A stretch of 64,000 bases of DNA. It comes from Salticus scenicus. Taxonomy: Eukaryota > Arthropoda > Arachnida > Araneae > Salticidae. The notes under the pieces are model-generated. The model saw only the letters and a program-made list of their open reading frames with translations, was not told the origin of the DNA and searched no databases. The stretch lies in assembly GCA_963930645.1 (NCBI GenBank), contig OZ005662.1:5647436-5711435 (forward strand). The letters are read 5' to 3'. Below, in pieces: positions 23,620 through 35,399 of this stretch. The position numbers were made by a program, and so were the translations under genes. Within the stretch, counting starts at the first letter, position 1; every line of letters begins with the position of its first letter.

Positions 23620-26069
23620 CATATATAAATGTTTCAGGAAAGCAAAAACTACACTCCATAAGTATTATATTGAAACTAAATAGAAGATACCAAAATTATA
23701 TATAAATTAATATGACCCAAAAATGTGAAAAATCCGTTTCTTTACATTGATACCATAACTGTTGGCAAAATTGTTTTGCGAGTTTTGCTAAATAATAACA
23801 AATTGATATAAGTATTATTTATGAATGAATAACAAAGTTTATTATTATCATTTTGAAACTATGTGCTGTAAATGATCCCAAAAGTATTTTTCCCCGTAAA
23901 AAAGTTAATAAAATTAAAAATAGATGCACGTATAAAAATATTTTTACGCTAAGTAAAACTACAAAAAATAAAATAAAATAACTATATATAAACTACTATG
24001 AATATGTTAATAATCAGTTCCCGTTCATTGATACCGTAACTGTTGAAAAAAAAATTCTACAAGTATCGCAATTTCTTTTCATTAATTGGCTTAAATATTA
24101 TTTACGGTTGAATAACGAGATTATATATATATATCAATGAAATAGTTTTGCGTTAAGCAATTATGCAAAAAATACAAATTAATTAGTATGACCTATTCTG
24201 AAAATGTTAAAAATCGGTTTCTAATTTTCATATTCTAATTGTTGGAAAAGTTGTTTTACAGGTTGCTAATTTTTCCCAAACTGATTTAAATATTATTCGT
24301 AGTTGACTAATGATTTATTAGTATTATTATTGGGTAACTCAGCTTTATAAGCGGCTCCAAAAGTATTTTACTTTACAAAATATAAATAAAAATAATTAAA
24401 AAATAGATACATTAAAAAAAAATGTATTTCCTTTAAGTAAAATTAACAAACAATATACATCAATTATTATGACCCAGTTTCAAAATGTTAAAAATAAATT
24501 TCACTTTACATTGACATTCTAATTGTTACAAAAGTTGTTTTACATATTTCGCTATTTTCCCACAAATTGGATTAATTGTTATTCACGGTTGAATAAGAAG
24601 ATTTTTTTACATATTTTTTTCTAAATAAACATTACAACTTTCACTATAAGTAGCTTTTTCTTTCTTTTATTTCTTATAAAAAAAAAAATAAAAAAAAACT
24701 AACTGTATATATACAGTAGATACATAAAATAAAATTATTTTTACGAGTGGCAAAAGATGCAAAAAGTATGTATAAAGTTGTTTTACAGATTTCGTTAATT
24801 TTTCACAAATGGATTTAAAATATTATCCACAGTTTAAAAATTAATTTTTTCTATTATTTTTCCTTACTAAGCCTTATAAGTGACCGAAGAGGTTTTTTTT
24901 TTATCCCCATAAAAGATAAATAAAATTAATAGTAAATAAATACATGACATTAAAATGTTTTTACGGTTAGACATTTCTACAAAAATTATACTCACATAAC
25001 TGAAATAAAAAATGATAAAAAATCGGTGTCCCCACATTGTAACCGTAAATACTACAAAAGTTGTTTTACAGGTTTTGCTATTTTTTCAGAAATTTGTTTT
25101 AAATATCGTTTATGGTTTAATAATGATATTTATTATTTATTATTATTATTATTACTAAGTATTATAAGTGACCCAAAAAGTGTTTATTCTTATAAAATAT
25201 AAATAAAAAATGCAATAAATAAATAAATACATGAAATAAAAAACGTTTCTGCGATGAGCAAATGCTACACAATTTATACAAAAAGTTGCACTTATATAAC
25301 TTAATTTGAAAAATGCTAAAAATCGGTTTCCTCACATTGATAAACTGTTGAAAGAGGTGTTTTTCTAACTAATTACTACAAGTGACCCCAAAGTGCTTTT
25401 CCTGATAAAAGATAAATAAAAATAATCAAAATTAGGTACATAAATAAAAATGTTAGAAAAAGGAAAAAAACTACAAAGCATGTACATGAACGAAGATGCC
25501 CGAATTCGAAAGTGTCAGAAATCGGTTTCCCACATTAACTCCCTAATTGTTAGAGAAGTTATTTTACATTTTTGCTTCTTCTTTTCTTTTTCTTTCTTTC
25601 TTCTTCTTCTTCTTCTTTTTTTTTTTTTTTCTTTTTCAAGTTCGTTTAAATTATTTTGTTGGTTGAATTACGAGATTTATTATTTATTTTATTCGTAACT
25701 AAGCATTGCCAGTGACCTCAAATGTTTTTTCCCTGTGTATATGATAAATACAAATAATTAAAAACAAATGCATAAACAAAAATGCTTTTACACTAAGCAG
25801 AAGCTAAAGGAAGTATACGTAAACCAATAGGATACAATTAAAAATTTCAATAATTTGTGTCCTTACATCGATGTCCTTACTATTGAAAAAGTTGTTTTAC
25901 AACTTTCATTATTTATTCACAAATTTGTTAAAATACTCTTCGTAGCAGAACAGTGAGACTTATTACTATATAACTATATATATACATACATACATATAAT
26001 AATATCAAGCATCATATTTGACCCCAAAAATGTTTTTTACCAAGTAAAAGCAAATTAAAATGTTTCTAT

Positions 26070-26100
<31 letters not shown>

Positions 26101-26784
26101 GTTATTGCCACCGTCATTCATTTTGCGTGTTTACCGCATACGGTTCCGCCAAAATTGGTGATAAATTGCTATTCATATATTATTTTATTTTTACAGACAA
26201 TATGGGAACAGACGATAAATACTGCAAACTGCAAGTAAACTTCAATTTTTTTAAATCTGTAATTGATAAATTAAAACAATTAAAAAATGGATACATAATT
26301 AAAATTATTTTTTACGCTACGTAAAATCTACAAAAAGGGTACATAATATTACATGACCAATTCAAAATCCTTTATATTGGGTTTTCTACATTGATACCCT
26401 AATTGTTGGAAAGGTTGTTTTACAGGTTGACTAATTTCTCACAATTTGGTTAATTTATTATTCCCAGATCAACAGCGAAATTTATTATTATTGTTTTCTA
26501 ATCACAAGTGAGCGCAAAAATAATTTTTCATGTAAAAAATAAATAAAAGATAAATACATAATAAAAAATGTTTTTATTCTAAGCATAAACTATAAAAATA
26601 TGAATAAACTAATATGACTAAGCCGAAAATACCAAAAGTAAGTTCCCCTATTTTCATACACTAACTGTTGAAAAAGTTGTTTTATAGTTTTTTTTTTTAA
26701 TTTTATGAGTTTAAATATTATTGACAGTTGAATAACTATATTTTTTAACTGTGAAATAAAAGTATAAATGTTTAAAAACATATA

Positions 26785-27232
26785 GTAGGGCAAGTGCACC
26801 AGTGATTGGCACTTTTAGAACAATCTCTGATGTTTTTAATGTTCTAGTCATCAGAAAATATTTTTAGAAATCTTAAGTTAGTACATAGGGTATGAAAGAC
26901 ATTCAGAACCACATATATGTTAAAATATATACATTTGATAACAATTATTTTTTTCGTTATGAATTTTTATTTGACACCCACTCAATGGTCCAGTTATTGA
27001 CACTGCCAGTTTTTTATTTTATCAGTAACTGACACCCTATGTTCCACTGTTTAACACTGCTAGTTATTCATTTTACCAGTTATTAGCACCCTATACTCCA
27101 GTGTTTGACATAAAATGTTAAAATTCTTATATGTAAAATATATGATTTTATTATTTTTCTTATTTATTCACTATTTCGGGAGATATATGTCAATTACTGG
27201 AGCATGCCAATCACTGGAGCACCTACCCTGCA
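26785..27232. mobile_element. Miniature element with ~27-bp inverted ends
   Basis: GTAGGGCAAGTGCACCAGTG at the left mirrors CACTGGAGCACCTACCCTGC at the right. The interior repeats CAGTTATTGACAC-like phrases several times. It is inserted in the ~290-bp array. Superfamily not determined. Confidence 0.6.
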
Positions 27233-27715
27233 TAAATAACGTTTTAACGCTAAGCGAAAGTTACAAAACTTGTACATAAACTAAATGATCTTATTAAAAA
27301 ATGTCAAAAATCGGTTTTCTTACACTAATACCACAACTGTTGTGAGAAATTTGTTGTACAAGTTTCGCTAGTTATTTTACAAATTCGTTTAAATATTATT
27401 TACGGTTTCGAATAACGAAATTTATTATTATTAGTTTTTCTAGCTAAGCATTATAAGTGACCCCAAAAGATTTTTTTCTCTATAAAATATAAATAATAAT
27501 AAAGAAAGAAAAAGATGCATAATTATAAATATTTTAGAAAAGTTGCAAACCATATGCAAAAACAACTATGAATCTGTTCGTAGTTTAATAATCAGTTTCC
27601 GTACATTGACATTGTAACTGTTGGAAAAGTTGTTTTAGAGGTTTCGGAATTTCTTTTTACGGATTGGTTTAAATATTATTCACGGTTGAATAATGAGATT
27701 TATTTTTATTTATTT

Positions 27716-27752
<37 letters not shown>

Positions 27753-28235
27753 ACATAATATATAAATGGTTCGGAAAGAGCTTTTTTTTTATATATATAT
27801 ATATATATAATGTAAATGTAAATAATTAAAAAATAGATACCTAGATAAAATTGTTTCAAGAAAGCAAACGCTATAAACACACAATTAAACTATTATGATT
27901 CACTTCGAAATATCAAATTCAGGTTTTCCTACTTTGGTACCCTATTTTTTGTAAAAGTTATTGCATAGGTTTTGCTAATTTTTCCCAAATTGTTGTAACT
28001 TTTATTAATCACGGTTATATAACAAGATTTATTATTATTATAATAATAATTATTTGTAATTAAGTATTACAAGTGATCCTAAAAGTGTTATTTAATTATA
28101 AAATAATTAAAAAGGTCTAAGCAAAAGCTACAAAATATATACATAAACTAACGAATTCATAAACTAACATTCAAACATATTTTTATGAATTTGTAAATAC
28201 TACTAGTTATTTTTCTATAAATTCATTCAAAGCGG

Positions 28236-28582
28236 CTCAGTCAGGTTATAAATACAAAAATTTTTCTACACTTCTAGCTTGTTTTCGCTTTAAAATACCT
28301 TATTTCCCTTTAAAAACCCGTTAAAAAAGCTTCACCAATGAGGGTGGTGTCCTTGGCGACTTTTTCGGAGACCCTGGCAAGAAAATCTTTATTATTGATA
28401 GCTCGAATATCTAAACTCTAACTTGATTGGTTGAGAAGTTACTGGAAAATTCTCAGTTTTCTACGTAGGTATATTAGGAATCGGATCACAGCCAAGTCAG
28501 TAAGTTTCTCGCCAACTGCGCATCCGGCATTTTGTTGCCATAGGGTTGCCGCATGTACCCAGTGCGTTTCTCTCATAAACAG

Positions 28583-28613
<31 letters not shown>

Positions 28614-29321
28614 TCGTCTTACGTTACTTTAGAGTAACTTGTTTTATTATATTTCATAATTTTAGCTAAGTAAACTGTGATATGGAAGTTTGTTTAGCGA
28701 TAAACTGCTATAATCATTCAACAAGTGAATATAAAGTGTTCTCCTGTTACTGTGTATTTGAGTTTTGGCGACATTTTGTAAAAGAAACAGAAACCGCCCT
28801 AACAACACATCTTACCGCAGTACATCCATAGGATATCCTCAGAATAAAATGACATCCTGAGAATGTACTGTGAAAAAAATGTGTTTTTAGGAATATTATT
28901 GTTGCTTATTGCTCTTATCTGACCGGATTAGCTTCAGATCAAGGTTTCTTAAAATCATTAGGGAAGCGATAAGGACGCCAAGCGGGAATGCTGTCCTCTT
29001 CGGAGGCAAAAAAATGGCGGTGATGCGCCGGCCTATTATTTTATTTAGGGACTCTACAGTAAAGTGCTCCTGAATGGTCTCTTGCTACTATTGTTTGCAG
29101 CCCATTGCTGTGTGTCAATGCTATAATACAGTTTATACTGTGAATTTGATATTGTCAGCTCTTACTTAATCTGCGTTTTCTGGTGAAACTGAAGTTGATA
29201 CATGGTTTGTAGACCCGTTATCTTCTAGATAATTCTGTAAATAAACTTTTAAGCCTCTGCAAGATTCGTCTTTCATTCTCAGACAGTTCACGGACCCCGA
29301 GTATACAACAATATTATTAAT
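28236..29321 (+). repeat. LTR-like interspersed repeat, copy 2 (plus), with an insertion
   Basis: Same repeat as 9949-10490. The shared parts are about 28236-28470 and 29040-29321 (AATAAACTTTTAAGCCTCTG, CCCCGAGTATACAACAATATT); about 570 bp between them, including a T run at 28589-28612, is absent from copy 1. It interrupts the ~290-bp tandem array. Confidence 0.5.
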
Positions 29322-30138
29322 CAATTTCTCTTCATTTATACCTTTACTCTTGCAAAAATTGTTTTACAGAATTCTCTAATTTTTCACAAATGAATTTAAT
29401 TATTATCATTCACGGTTGAGTGACGATATTCATTATTATTATTTTTCTTTTTTTATTCTAAACATTATAAGTGACCCTAATAACTAATCATTAAAAGTCT
29501 TTTATCCCCCTAAATGATAAATAAAAATAACAAAAATAGATACTACAGATAAACATATTTTTCCGTTATGTACAAAAAGAAAATATGAAATATATAAAGA
29601 AAAATACGGTCCCATTTCGAAATGTTACGCCTTTCACTTGGTAGGTAATTAATAAATCAAAACTGCCCACAAATCACCTGTTTTCTTGCGCATATATAAT
29701 ACGAATTGTTGTTAACAGGTACCCCAAAAGATATGCGAAGGCTGTTAGCTCTTCCAGATGGAGTAACACTGTAGGCAGACTGTGTTGGTGGTTACAGAAC
29801 ACTGTCGCCATACTAAATACGTGTGTCGAAATGAACAGAAAGACAGCCGTATGTAATTCTAAAACAGAGTTAAGACGTACATGTTTTTTATTAGAGTATT
29901 TGAAACATATGTTTTTGTTTTTAAGAATAAAATGAATATTGTGTTTGTTTTCAGCTGCTAGTATTCTAGTGAAGAAAATATACGTTAAGAAACAGGTGTA
30001 TAGTTTTACTTTTTGTAGAATGGTGGAGCTGGATGTTAAAAAAGAAAAAAAAAAATCTTTATAGTGGTAGTAATTTTATTGCCGTGCCATACGCACCCTT
30101 CCTAAACAACAATAATAATAATTAACATTTGTAAAAAA

Positions 30139-30190
30139 CTAGTATGTTATGGCCACCACAAAAAGACACACACATTCATTAGTCAATTAT
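30139..30190 (-). mobile_element. Helentron-like 3' end fragment
   Basis: CTAGTATGTTATGGCCACCA is the family 3' terminus (minus strand); only about 35 bases match before other sequence. Confidence 0.55.
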
Positions 30191-30192
30191 TA

Positions 30193-31428
30193 TCTATATA
30201 TATAAAAGAGTAAACTCACTGACTGATTCACTCACTGATTCACTGACTCAACACGGTTGTGGCGATCCTATGGGAGATAGAGTCACAATTTTTGGTGAGC
30301 AGGTTGATTTTAGGATCCTGACGCTCACTAAGACGGGATTTTGCGAAATACCCCCCCGTTCCCCCCCGGGGGGGCAGAAGGCAAAAACCACCTTTATAAG
30401 CATAACTCGGCTACAAATTGCTTCACGGTGAAGAAATTGCAGATGGGGAGACTAGACTTAAATACAAAAAAATCATTTTCTGCGATTTTGGAATTTTGGA
30501 TTTTTAAGGGGGATAGGGGGTAAAAATGAGATTTTCGGGGGCGCATAAGGCAAAAACACATTTATAAGTATAACTCGGCACCAAATTACTTCACAGTGAA
30601 GAAATTGCAGATGGGGAGACTAGACTTGAATACAAAAAAATCATTTTCTGCGATTTTGGAATTTTGGATTTTTAAGGGGGGTAGGGGTAAAAATGAGATT
30701 TTCGGGGGCGCATAAGGCAAAAACACATTTATAAGTATAACTCGGCACCAAATTACTTCACAGTGAAGAAATTGCAGACGGGGAGACTAGAATTGAATAC
30801 GAAAAAATCGTTTTCTGCGATTTTGGAATTTTTGATTTTTAAGGGGGGGAAGGGGGTGAAAATGATTTTCGGAGGTGCAGAAGGCAAAAACAACTTTATA
30901 AGCATAACTCGGCTCCATATTGCTTCACGAGGAAGAAATTGCAGATGGGGATACTAGACTTGAATACAAAAAAATCAATTTCTGCGATTTTGGAATTTTG
31001 GATTTTAAAGAGGGAAAAGGGGCTGAAAATGATTTTCGAAGGTGCAGAAGGCAAAAACCACCTTTATAAGCACAACTCGGCTCCAAATTGCTTCACGGTG
31101 AAGAAATTGCAGAGGGAGAAACTAGACTTAAGTACAAAAAAAAATCATTTTCTGCGATTTTGGAATTTGGGATTTTTAAGGAGGGAGAGGGCTGAAAATG
31201 ATTTTCGAAGGTGCAGAAGGCAAAAACCACCTTTATAAGCACAACTCGGCTCCAAATTGCTTCACGGTGAAGAAATTGCAGAGGGAGAGACTAGACTTGA
31301 AAACAAAAAAATAATTTCCTGCGATTTTGAAATTTTGGATTTTTAACGGGAGAAGGGGGTATAAATGATTTTTGGAGGCAAATTTAGAGAAATACGGATT
31401 TTCGAGTAAAAGTAATAGCTCAAAGATG

Positions 31429-31465
<37 letters not shown>

Positions 31466-32127
31466 GCCAAGCGTCTTCTTGAAAATATTTCCAAAAACTC
31501 ATTTCTTTATTTTTTCCGATTTTTTTTTTGTTTTGTTTTGTTTTGTTTGGGGGGGGGGAGGGGGGGCAAAAAAATAAAAATAGAGTCAGATCGTTCAAAA
31601 TTGGTACATAGAGGTTTTCGATACTTACAAATCGATTGCGGATATTTTCGAATTTGTAAAATTATTAGGAGGGGCGGAAAAGGGGGGGGTGGGCAAAAAC
31701 AAATAGAAATACAGTTAGGCCGTTCGAAATTGGTACAGATAGGTTTTAGAGGCCAGCAAGTCGAATGGGGATATTTTTGAAAGTGTAAAGTTATTAGGAG
31801 GACCGGGAAGGGGCAAAAAATAGTTAGAGCATTCAAAATTGGTATAAAGAGGTTTTCGATACCTACAAATCGATTGCGGATATTTTCGAATTTTTTTAAT
31901 TATTAGGATAGACGGGAGGGGGAGGCGAAGGGGGAGAATAACAGAAATAAGAGTTAGAGCATTTTGGGAATTTTTTCCGAAGGCAGTGAGAACCCGGTGC
32001 GACATTTTTCCTAATAAGATTTTTTTTTTTTTTTTCACGTGATAAAAATTAATGCAATTTTGAGAATTCAGTAACTATAGCGATTCATTTAAAAATAGGG
32101 ATCAGCGAAGCGGGCGTTGCCTGCTAG
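30193..32127 (+). mobile_element. Non-autonomous Helitron with internal tandem arrays
   Basis: Begins TCTATATATATAAAAGAG after an A and ends GCGGGCGTTGCCTGCTAG before a T, matching the Helitron rule A|TC...CTRR|T. The body contains about six ~165-bp tandem units (about 30350-31375: the box GCAGAAGGCAAAAACC, ACTCGGC, GTGAAGAAATTGCAGA, then TTTTGGAATTTTGGATTTTT). It also contains about three ~115-bp units (about 31570-31900). The ORFs over this stretch repeat with the units and are not convincing genes. Confidence 0.8.
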
Positions 32128-32638
32128 TTAGTAGATAAAAGAGAAACATTACAAAAAAAAAAAAAAAAAAAACTAGAATGTTGTGACCACCATATGACTT
32201 TCTTCTATATTTCTTATACAAATTCACTTACTAAAAATAATTTATTAAATTTATTATAAAAAAAAAAAAAAAACTTCCAAGATAATGCAGACGATTTCCA
32301 TATTAGAGAAGTAGTATAACATTAAATAATAAAATAATAATAATAATAATAATAATATTACAGTTTTTTTTTCTAGTTTACTATTACTATTATTAATAAA
32401 TCTTATTAATTTCACAATCATTGGTAAAAAATAATTCTCATTATCCACAGATTTACGAAATTTCGTCTATACGCGGTTTTCGAAATTTACGAAATTTCCA
32501 CTATTTACTTAAGCGACCCTGTTAAAAATTTTGAAAAAATGGGATAACAGTGCCATCTTTAATAAAGAAGCATCACAAAACTGGCGTTGTAAAATTATTA
32601 CTTACAAACTTTGAATAAACACCATAAAATGCAATAAA

Positions 32639-32689
32639 CTCGCAACAATTGTTTCGGGTCGAAAAACACACGACCCTTCATCAGGCGAA
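32639..32689 (-). ncRNA. Hammerhead ribozyme motif in the inverted Penelope arm
   Basis: Exact mirror of the plus-strand motif at 35349-35399: core CTGATGA reads on the minus strand from 32684 to 32678, with the same stem II, short stem III and stem I. Transcripts of either strand through this locus would therefore each carry a hammerhead near their 3' side. Confidence 0.82.
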
Positions 32690-32885
32690 CAAAGTAAGCA
32701 CGAGTGCTGCAGTCAGAGCGGCAACGCACAAAATCGTTTAAAATGAAAAGAAAAAGTTTATAAAGTAGAAAGTAAATATAGCTACTGGTGTGAGTACAAT
32801 TGTACGAAAAAACAAGAACATAAATAAATGAGTGAGATTAAACATATAACAATCTAAGGATAACAAATTTAAACTAAAATCTAAG

Positions 32886-33539
32886 TTACGTGAGTAATTT
32901 CCAAGCATCAGAGAAGAAAGGAGTGGAAGAAATATCATTAACAAGATTTTTCGAATTTTTAAATATGTAAAATGCTTCATGAATATCCAAATGGGAGGAA
33001 CAGACAGGAGATGAAATTATGTTAGTTTTGGAAAAATCAAAACGATGACCTAGAGACCAGCAGTGGGAAGCAATAGAAGATATGTTAATCTCTTCATTAC
33101 GAACATTCCGACGGTGCTCATTTATTCTGTATTTCAAACGCCTCCTAGTTTGACCAATATAACCTAAGTTGCAGGACGAACACGGAATTAAATAAATTCC
33201 AGAACGGTTTTCGGTGGGAATGGGATCCTTAAGAGAAGATAATTTAATTTTATTGACGGGTTTGTAAATAACTTTGAAACCAAACGGTGAAAGAATTTTA
33301 GAGATTTTAAAAGAGAGTGAAGAATAAAACGGCAAAACAACTGGGATGAGACTGTGATCGTTTAATTTGGGAGCAGAACGTTTAGGATTCTTGAATTTAT
33401 ATAGAGCTTTATCGATGATAGATGGGTTATAGCCACGAGAGAGAGCAAGAGATTTTAAATAATTAATTTCTTTCGAAAGATTAGACGGGTCAGAACAAAT
33501 ATGTAAGGCACGGTAAACATAAGTGTAAAAAGCAGACAT
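32886..33539 (-). pseudogene. Inverted copy of the Penelope C-terminal region (GIY-YIG part)
   Basis: Open for 217 residues on the minus strand and identical in protein sequence to the last 217 residues of the forward element (34499-35152). It contains the whole GIY-YIG endonuclease domain but none of the RT. The first Met (MSAFYTY) is only an internal residue of the parent protein; upstream the match stops at 33546, where the forward truncated copy begins. There is no reason to expect independent function. Confidence 0.93.
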
Positions 33540-33547
33540 TTTTTGTC

Positions 33548-35152
33548 ACAAGATCTGATAAAGGGGGACAAACTGTTCTACTCAACAAATCGGATTATAT
33601 TTCCCATGTTGAGTCCTTGCTTACTTCAGGTCCATATTCGAAACTTAAAAAAGATCCTTCTAATGATCATCTTGATCAAGTCAAACACCACGTTAAAAAT
33701 TCCGTTATTCTTAATGCTTATACCAAACGCAAGGTAATTCCTTCTGCTGCTAATTGTGCTCGTTTTTATGCCCTTCCGAAAATTCATAAACCCACTCTCT
33801 GCTTTCGACCTATTGTGTCTAATATTGGCACGGCTTCTTATAATCTTGCTCGATTTCTTTCAAACTCTCTTTCTCATCTAACTTCTACTAATCTTCATAC
33901 TGTAAAAAACTCGTATGATTTTGTGGACAAAATTAAATGCATCTCTCCGTCTAACTATACTATGATTTCTTTAGATGTAAAGTCACTTTTTACAAATGTT
34001 CCGGTTCAAGGTGCTCTGGTTTGTTTAGAGAGAAGACTACGTGAATTCCATTATTCTTCTATCGAAATTGAGGAGCTTGTAAATTTAGTTCATTTGTGTA
34101 TCAGGCAAACTGCCTTCATTTTTAATGGTACTTATTATTCCCAAAATGATGGTATGGCCATGGGTAGTCCTCTCTCTCCTTTACTTTGCGACATTTATAT
34201 GCACTATTTTGAAGAAAAACTCTTCGGTGTATATAAATTTCCTCACTGGTTTAGGTATGTGGATGACACTTTCGTTCTTGTCTCCCCTGACGTCGATTTG
34301 TCCAATTTACTTTCTTTGGTCAATTCGATTGGCCCATGCATTCAATTCACTTTTGAGGTTGAACAGGATTGCTCTTTGCCTTTCCTTGACGTTCTTGTGA
34401 ATAAAGAAAAGGATTGTTTCTCAACTACTGTTTTTAGAAAACCTTTCTCAGTCTCTTTGCCACCGCATGCTCTCTCTAACCACGCCCCTCAACAAAAAAT
34501 GTCTGCTTTTTACACTTATGTTTACCGTGCCTTACATATTTGTTCTGACCCGTCTAATCTTTCGAAAGAAATTAATTATTTAAAATCTCTTGCTCTCTCT
34601 CGTGGCTATAACCCATCTATCATCGATAAAGCTCTATATAAATTCAAGAATCCTAAACGTTCTGCTCCCAAATTAAACGATCACAGTCTCATCCCAGTTG
34701 TTTTGCCGTTTTATTCTTCACTCTCTTTTAAAATCTCTAAAATTCTTTCACCGTTTGGTTTCAAAGTTATTTACAAACCCGTCAATAAAATTAAATTATC
34801 TTCTCTTAAGGATCCCATTCCCACCGAAAACCGTTCTGGAATTTATTTAATTCCGTGTTCGTCCTGCAACTTAGGTTATATTGGTCAAACTAGGAGGCGT
34901 TTGAAATACAGAATAAATGAGCACCGTCGGAATGTTCGTAATGAAGAGATTAACATATCTTCTATTGCTTCCCACTGCTGGTCTCTAGGTCATCGTTTTG
35001 ATTTTTCCAAAACTAACATAATTTCATCTCCTGTCTGTTCCTCCCATTTGGATATTCATGAAGCATTTTACATATTTAAAAATTCGAAAAATCTTGTTAA
35101 TGATATTTCTTCCACTCCTTTCTTCTCTGATGCTTGGAAATTACTCACGTAA
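33548..35152 (+). CDS. Penelope-like reverse transcriptase plus GIY-YIG endonuclease, 5'-truncated
   Basis: Open for 534 residues from the junction at 33547; no true ATG begins it. The frame is open upstream of the TTG at 33617 and reads TRSDKGGQTVLLNKSDY, a segment expected before the reverse-transcriptase fingers, so the N-terminus is lost by truncation. RT motifs follow in order: YALPKIHKP and RPIVSNIGTASYNLA, ISLDVKSLFTNVP (catalytic Asp), DGMAMGSPLSPLLCDIYM, and WFRYVDDTFVL (YVDD catalytic pair). After a linker comes the GIY-YIG nuclease: SGIYLIPCSSCNLGYIGQTRRRLKYRINEH, with the Gly-Ile-Tyr, Tyr-Ile-Gly and Arg positions visible and an upstream CSSC pair; a His follows in ASHCWSLGH. The family copies its RNA into target DNA. 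No internal stop is seen, so the copy is young but probably defective through its missing N-terminus. Confidence 0.95.
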   Translation, partial: TRSDKGGQTVLLNKSDYISHVESLLTSGPYSKLKKDPSNDHLDQVKHHVKNSVILNAYTKRKVIPSAANCARFYALPKIHKPTLCFRPIVSNIGTASYNLARFLSNSLSHLTSTNLHTVKNSYDFVDKIKCISPSNYTMISLDVKSLFTNVPVQGALVCLERRLREFHYSSIEIEELVNLVHLCIRQTAFIFNGTYYSQNDGMAMGSPLSPLLCDIYMHYFEEKLFGVYKFPHWFRYVDDTFVLVSPDVDLSNLLSLVNSIGPCIQFTFEVEQDCSLPFLDVLVNKEKDCFSTTVFRKPFSVSLPPHALSNHAPQQKMSAFYTYVYRALHICSDPSNLSKEINYLKSLALSRGYNPSIIDKALYKFKNPKRSAPKLNDHSLIPVVLPFYSSLSFKISKILSPFGFKVIYKPVNKIKLSSLKDPIPTENRSGIYLIPCSSCNLGYIGQTRRRLKYRINEHRRNVRNEEINISSIASHCWSLGHRFDFSKTNIISSPVCSSHLDIHEAFYIFKNSKNLVNDISSTPFFSDAWKLLT

Positions 35153-35348
35153 CTTAGATTTTAGTTTAAATTTGTTATCCTTAGATTGTTATATGTTTAA
35201 TCTCACTCATTTATTTATTTTCTTGTTTTTTCGTACAATTGTACTCACACCAGTAGCTATATTTACTTTCTACTTTATAAACTTTTTCTTTTCATTTTAA
35301 ACGATTTTGTGCGTTGCCGCTCTGACTGCAGCACTCGTGCTTACTTTG

Positions 35349-35399
35349 TTCGCCTGATGAAGGGTCGTGTGTTTTTCGACCCGAAACAATTGTTGCGAG
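35349..35399 (+). ncRNA. Hammerhead ribozyme motif in the Penelope 3' region (plus copy)
   Basis: The core CTGATGA is at 35354-35360. Stem II is GGGTCG (35362-35367) pairing with CGACCC (35377-35382), with one A left unpaired at 35361. GAAAC is at 35383-35387. A two-pair stem III (AC with GT) closes an AATT loop, and the predicted cut lies after U35394. Stem I pairs TTCGC (35349-35353) with GCGAG (35395-35399). This is a type I hammerhead with a very short stem III. Penelope-like elements are known to carry hammerheads in their terminal repeats. The pairing is seen by eye; activity is inference. Confidence 0.85.

Larger units (their letters stand above)
22395..29640 (+). repeat. Diverged tandem array of ~290-bp units
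   Basis: At least 16 units can be followed by the box AAAAATCGGTTTCC..ACATTGATACC, then GTTGGAAAAGTTGTTTTACAGG, then TTAAATATTATTCACGG..GAATAA, then ATTATTATT, AAGTGACCCCAAAAGT, AAAATAAATA and GCTACAAAA. Boxes occur near 22405, 23190, 23730, 24010, 24215, 24490, 25020, 25315, 25520, 25850, 26370, 26640, 27305, 27590, 27915 and 29330. The units are old and AT-rich. The array is interrupted by miniature elements at 23402-23619 and 26785-27232 and the LTR-like repeat at 28236-29321. No coding frame is shared between units. Confidence 0.8.

Noticed and set aside
30350..31375. CRISPR-like regular array
   Set aside because: Units of ~165 bp are repeated throughout with no unique spacers, in an animal genome context.
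30341..32038. Cluster of ORFs of 60-121 residues on both strands
   Set aside because: They repeat with the tandem units of the Helitron at 30193-32127 and include runs translated from homopolymers; no codon signal or domain.
32738..35300. 80-residue ORFs MKHFTYLKIRKILL on each strand
   Set aside because: Frame shadow of the Penelope C-terminus and its 3' UTR, present in both inverted arms.
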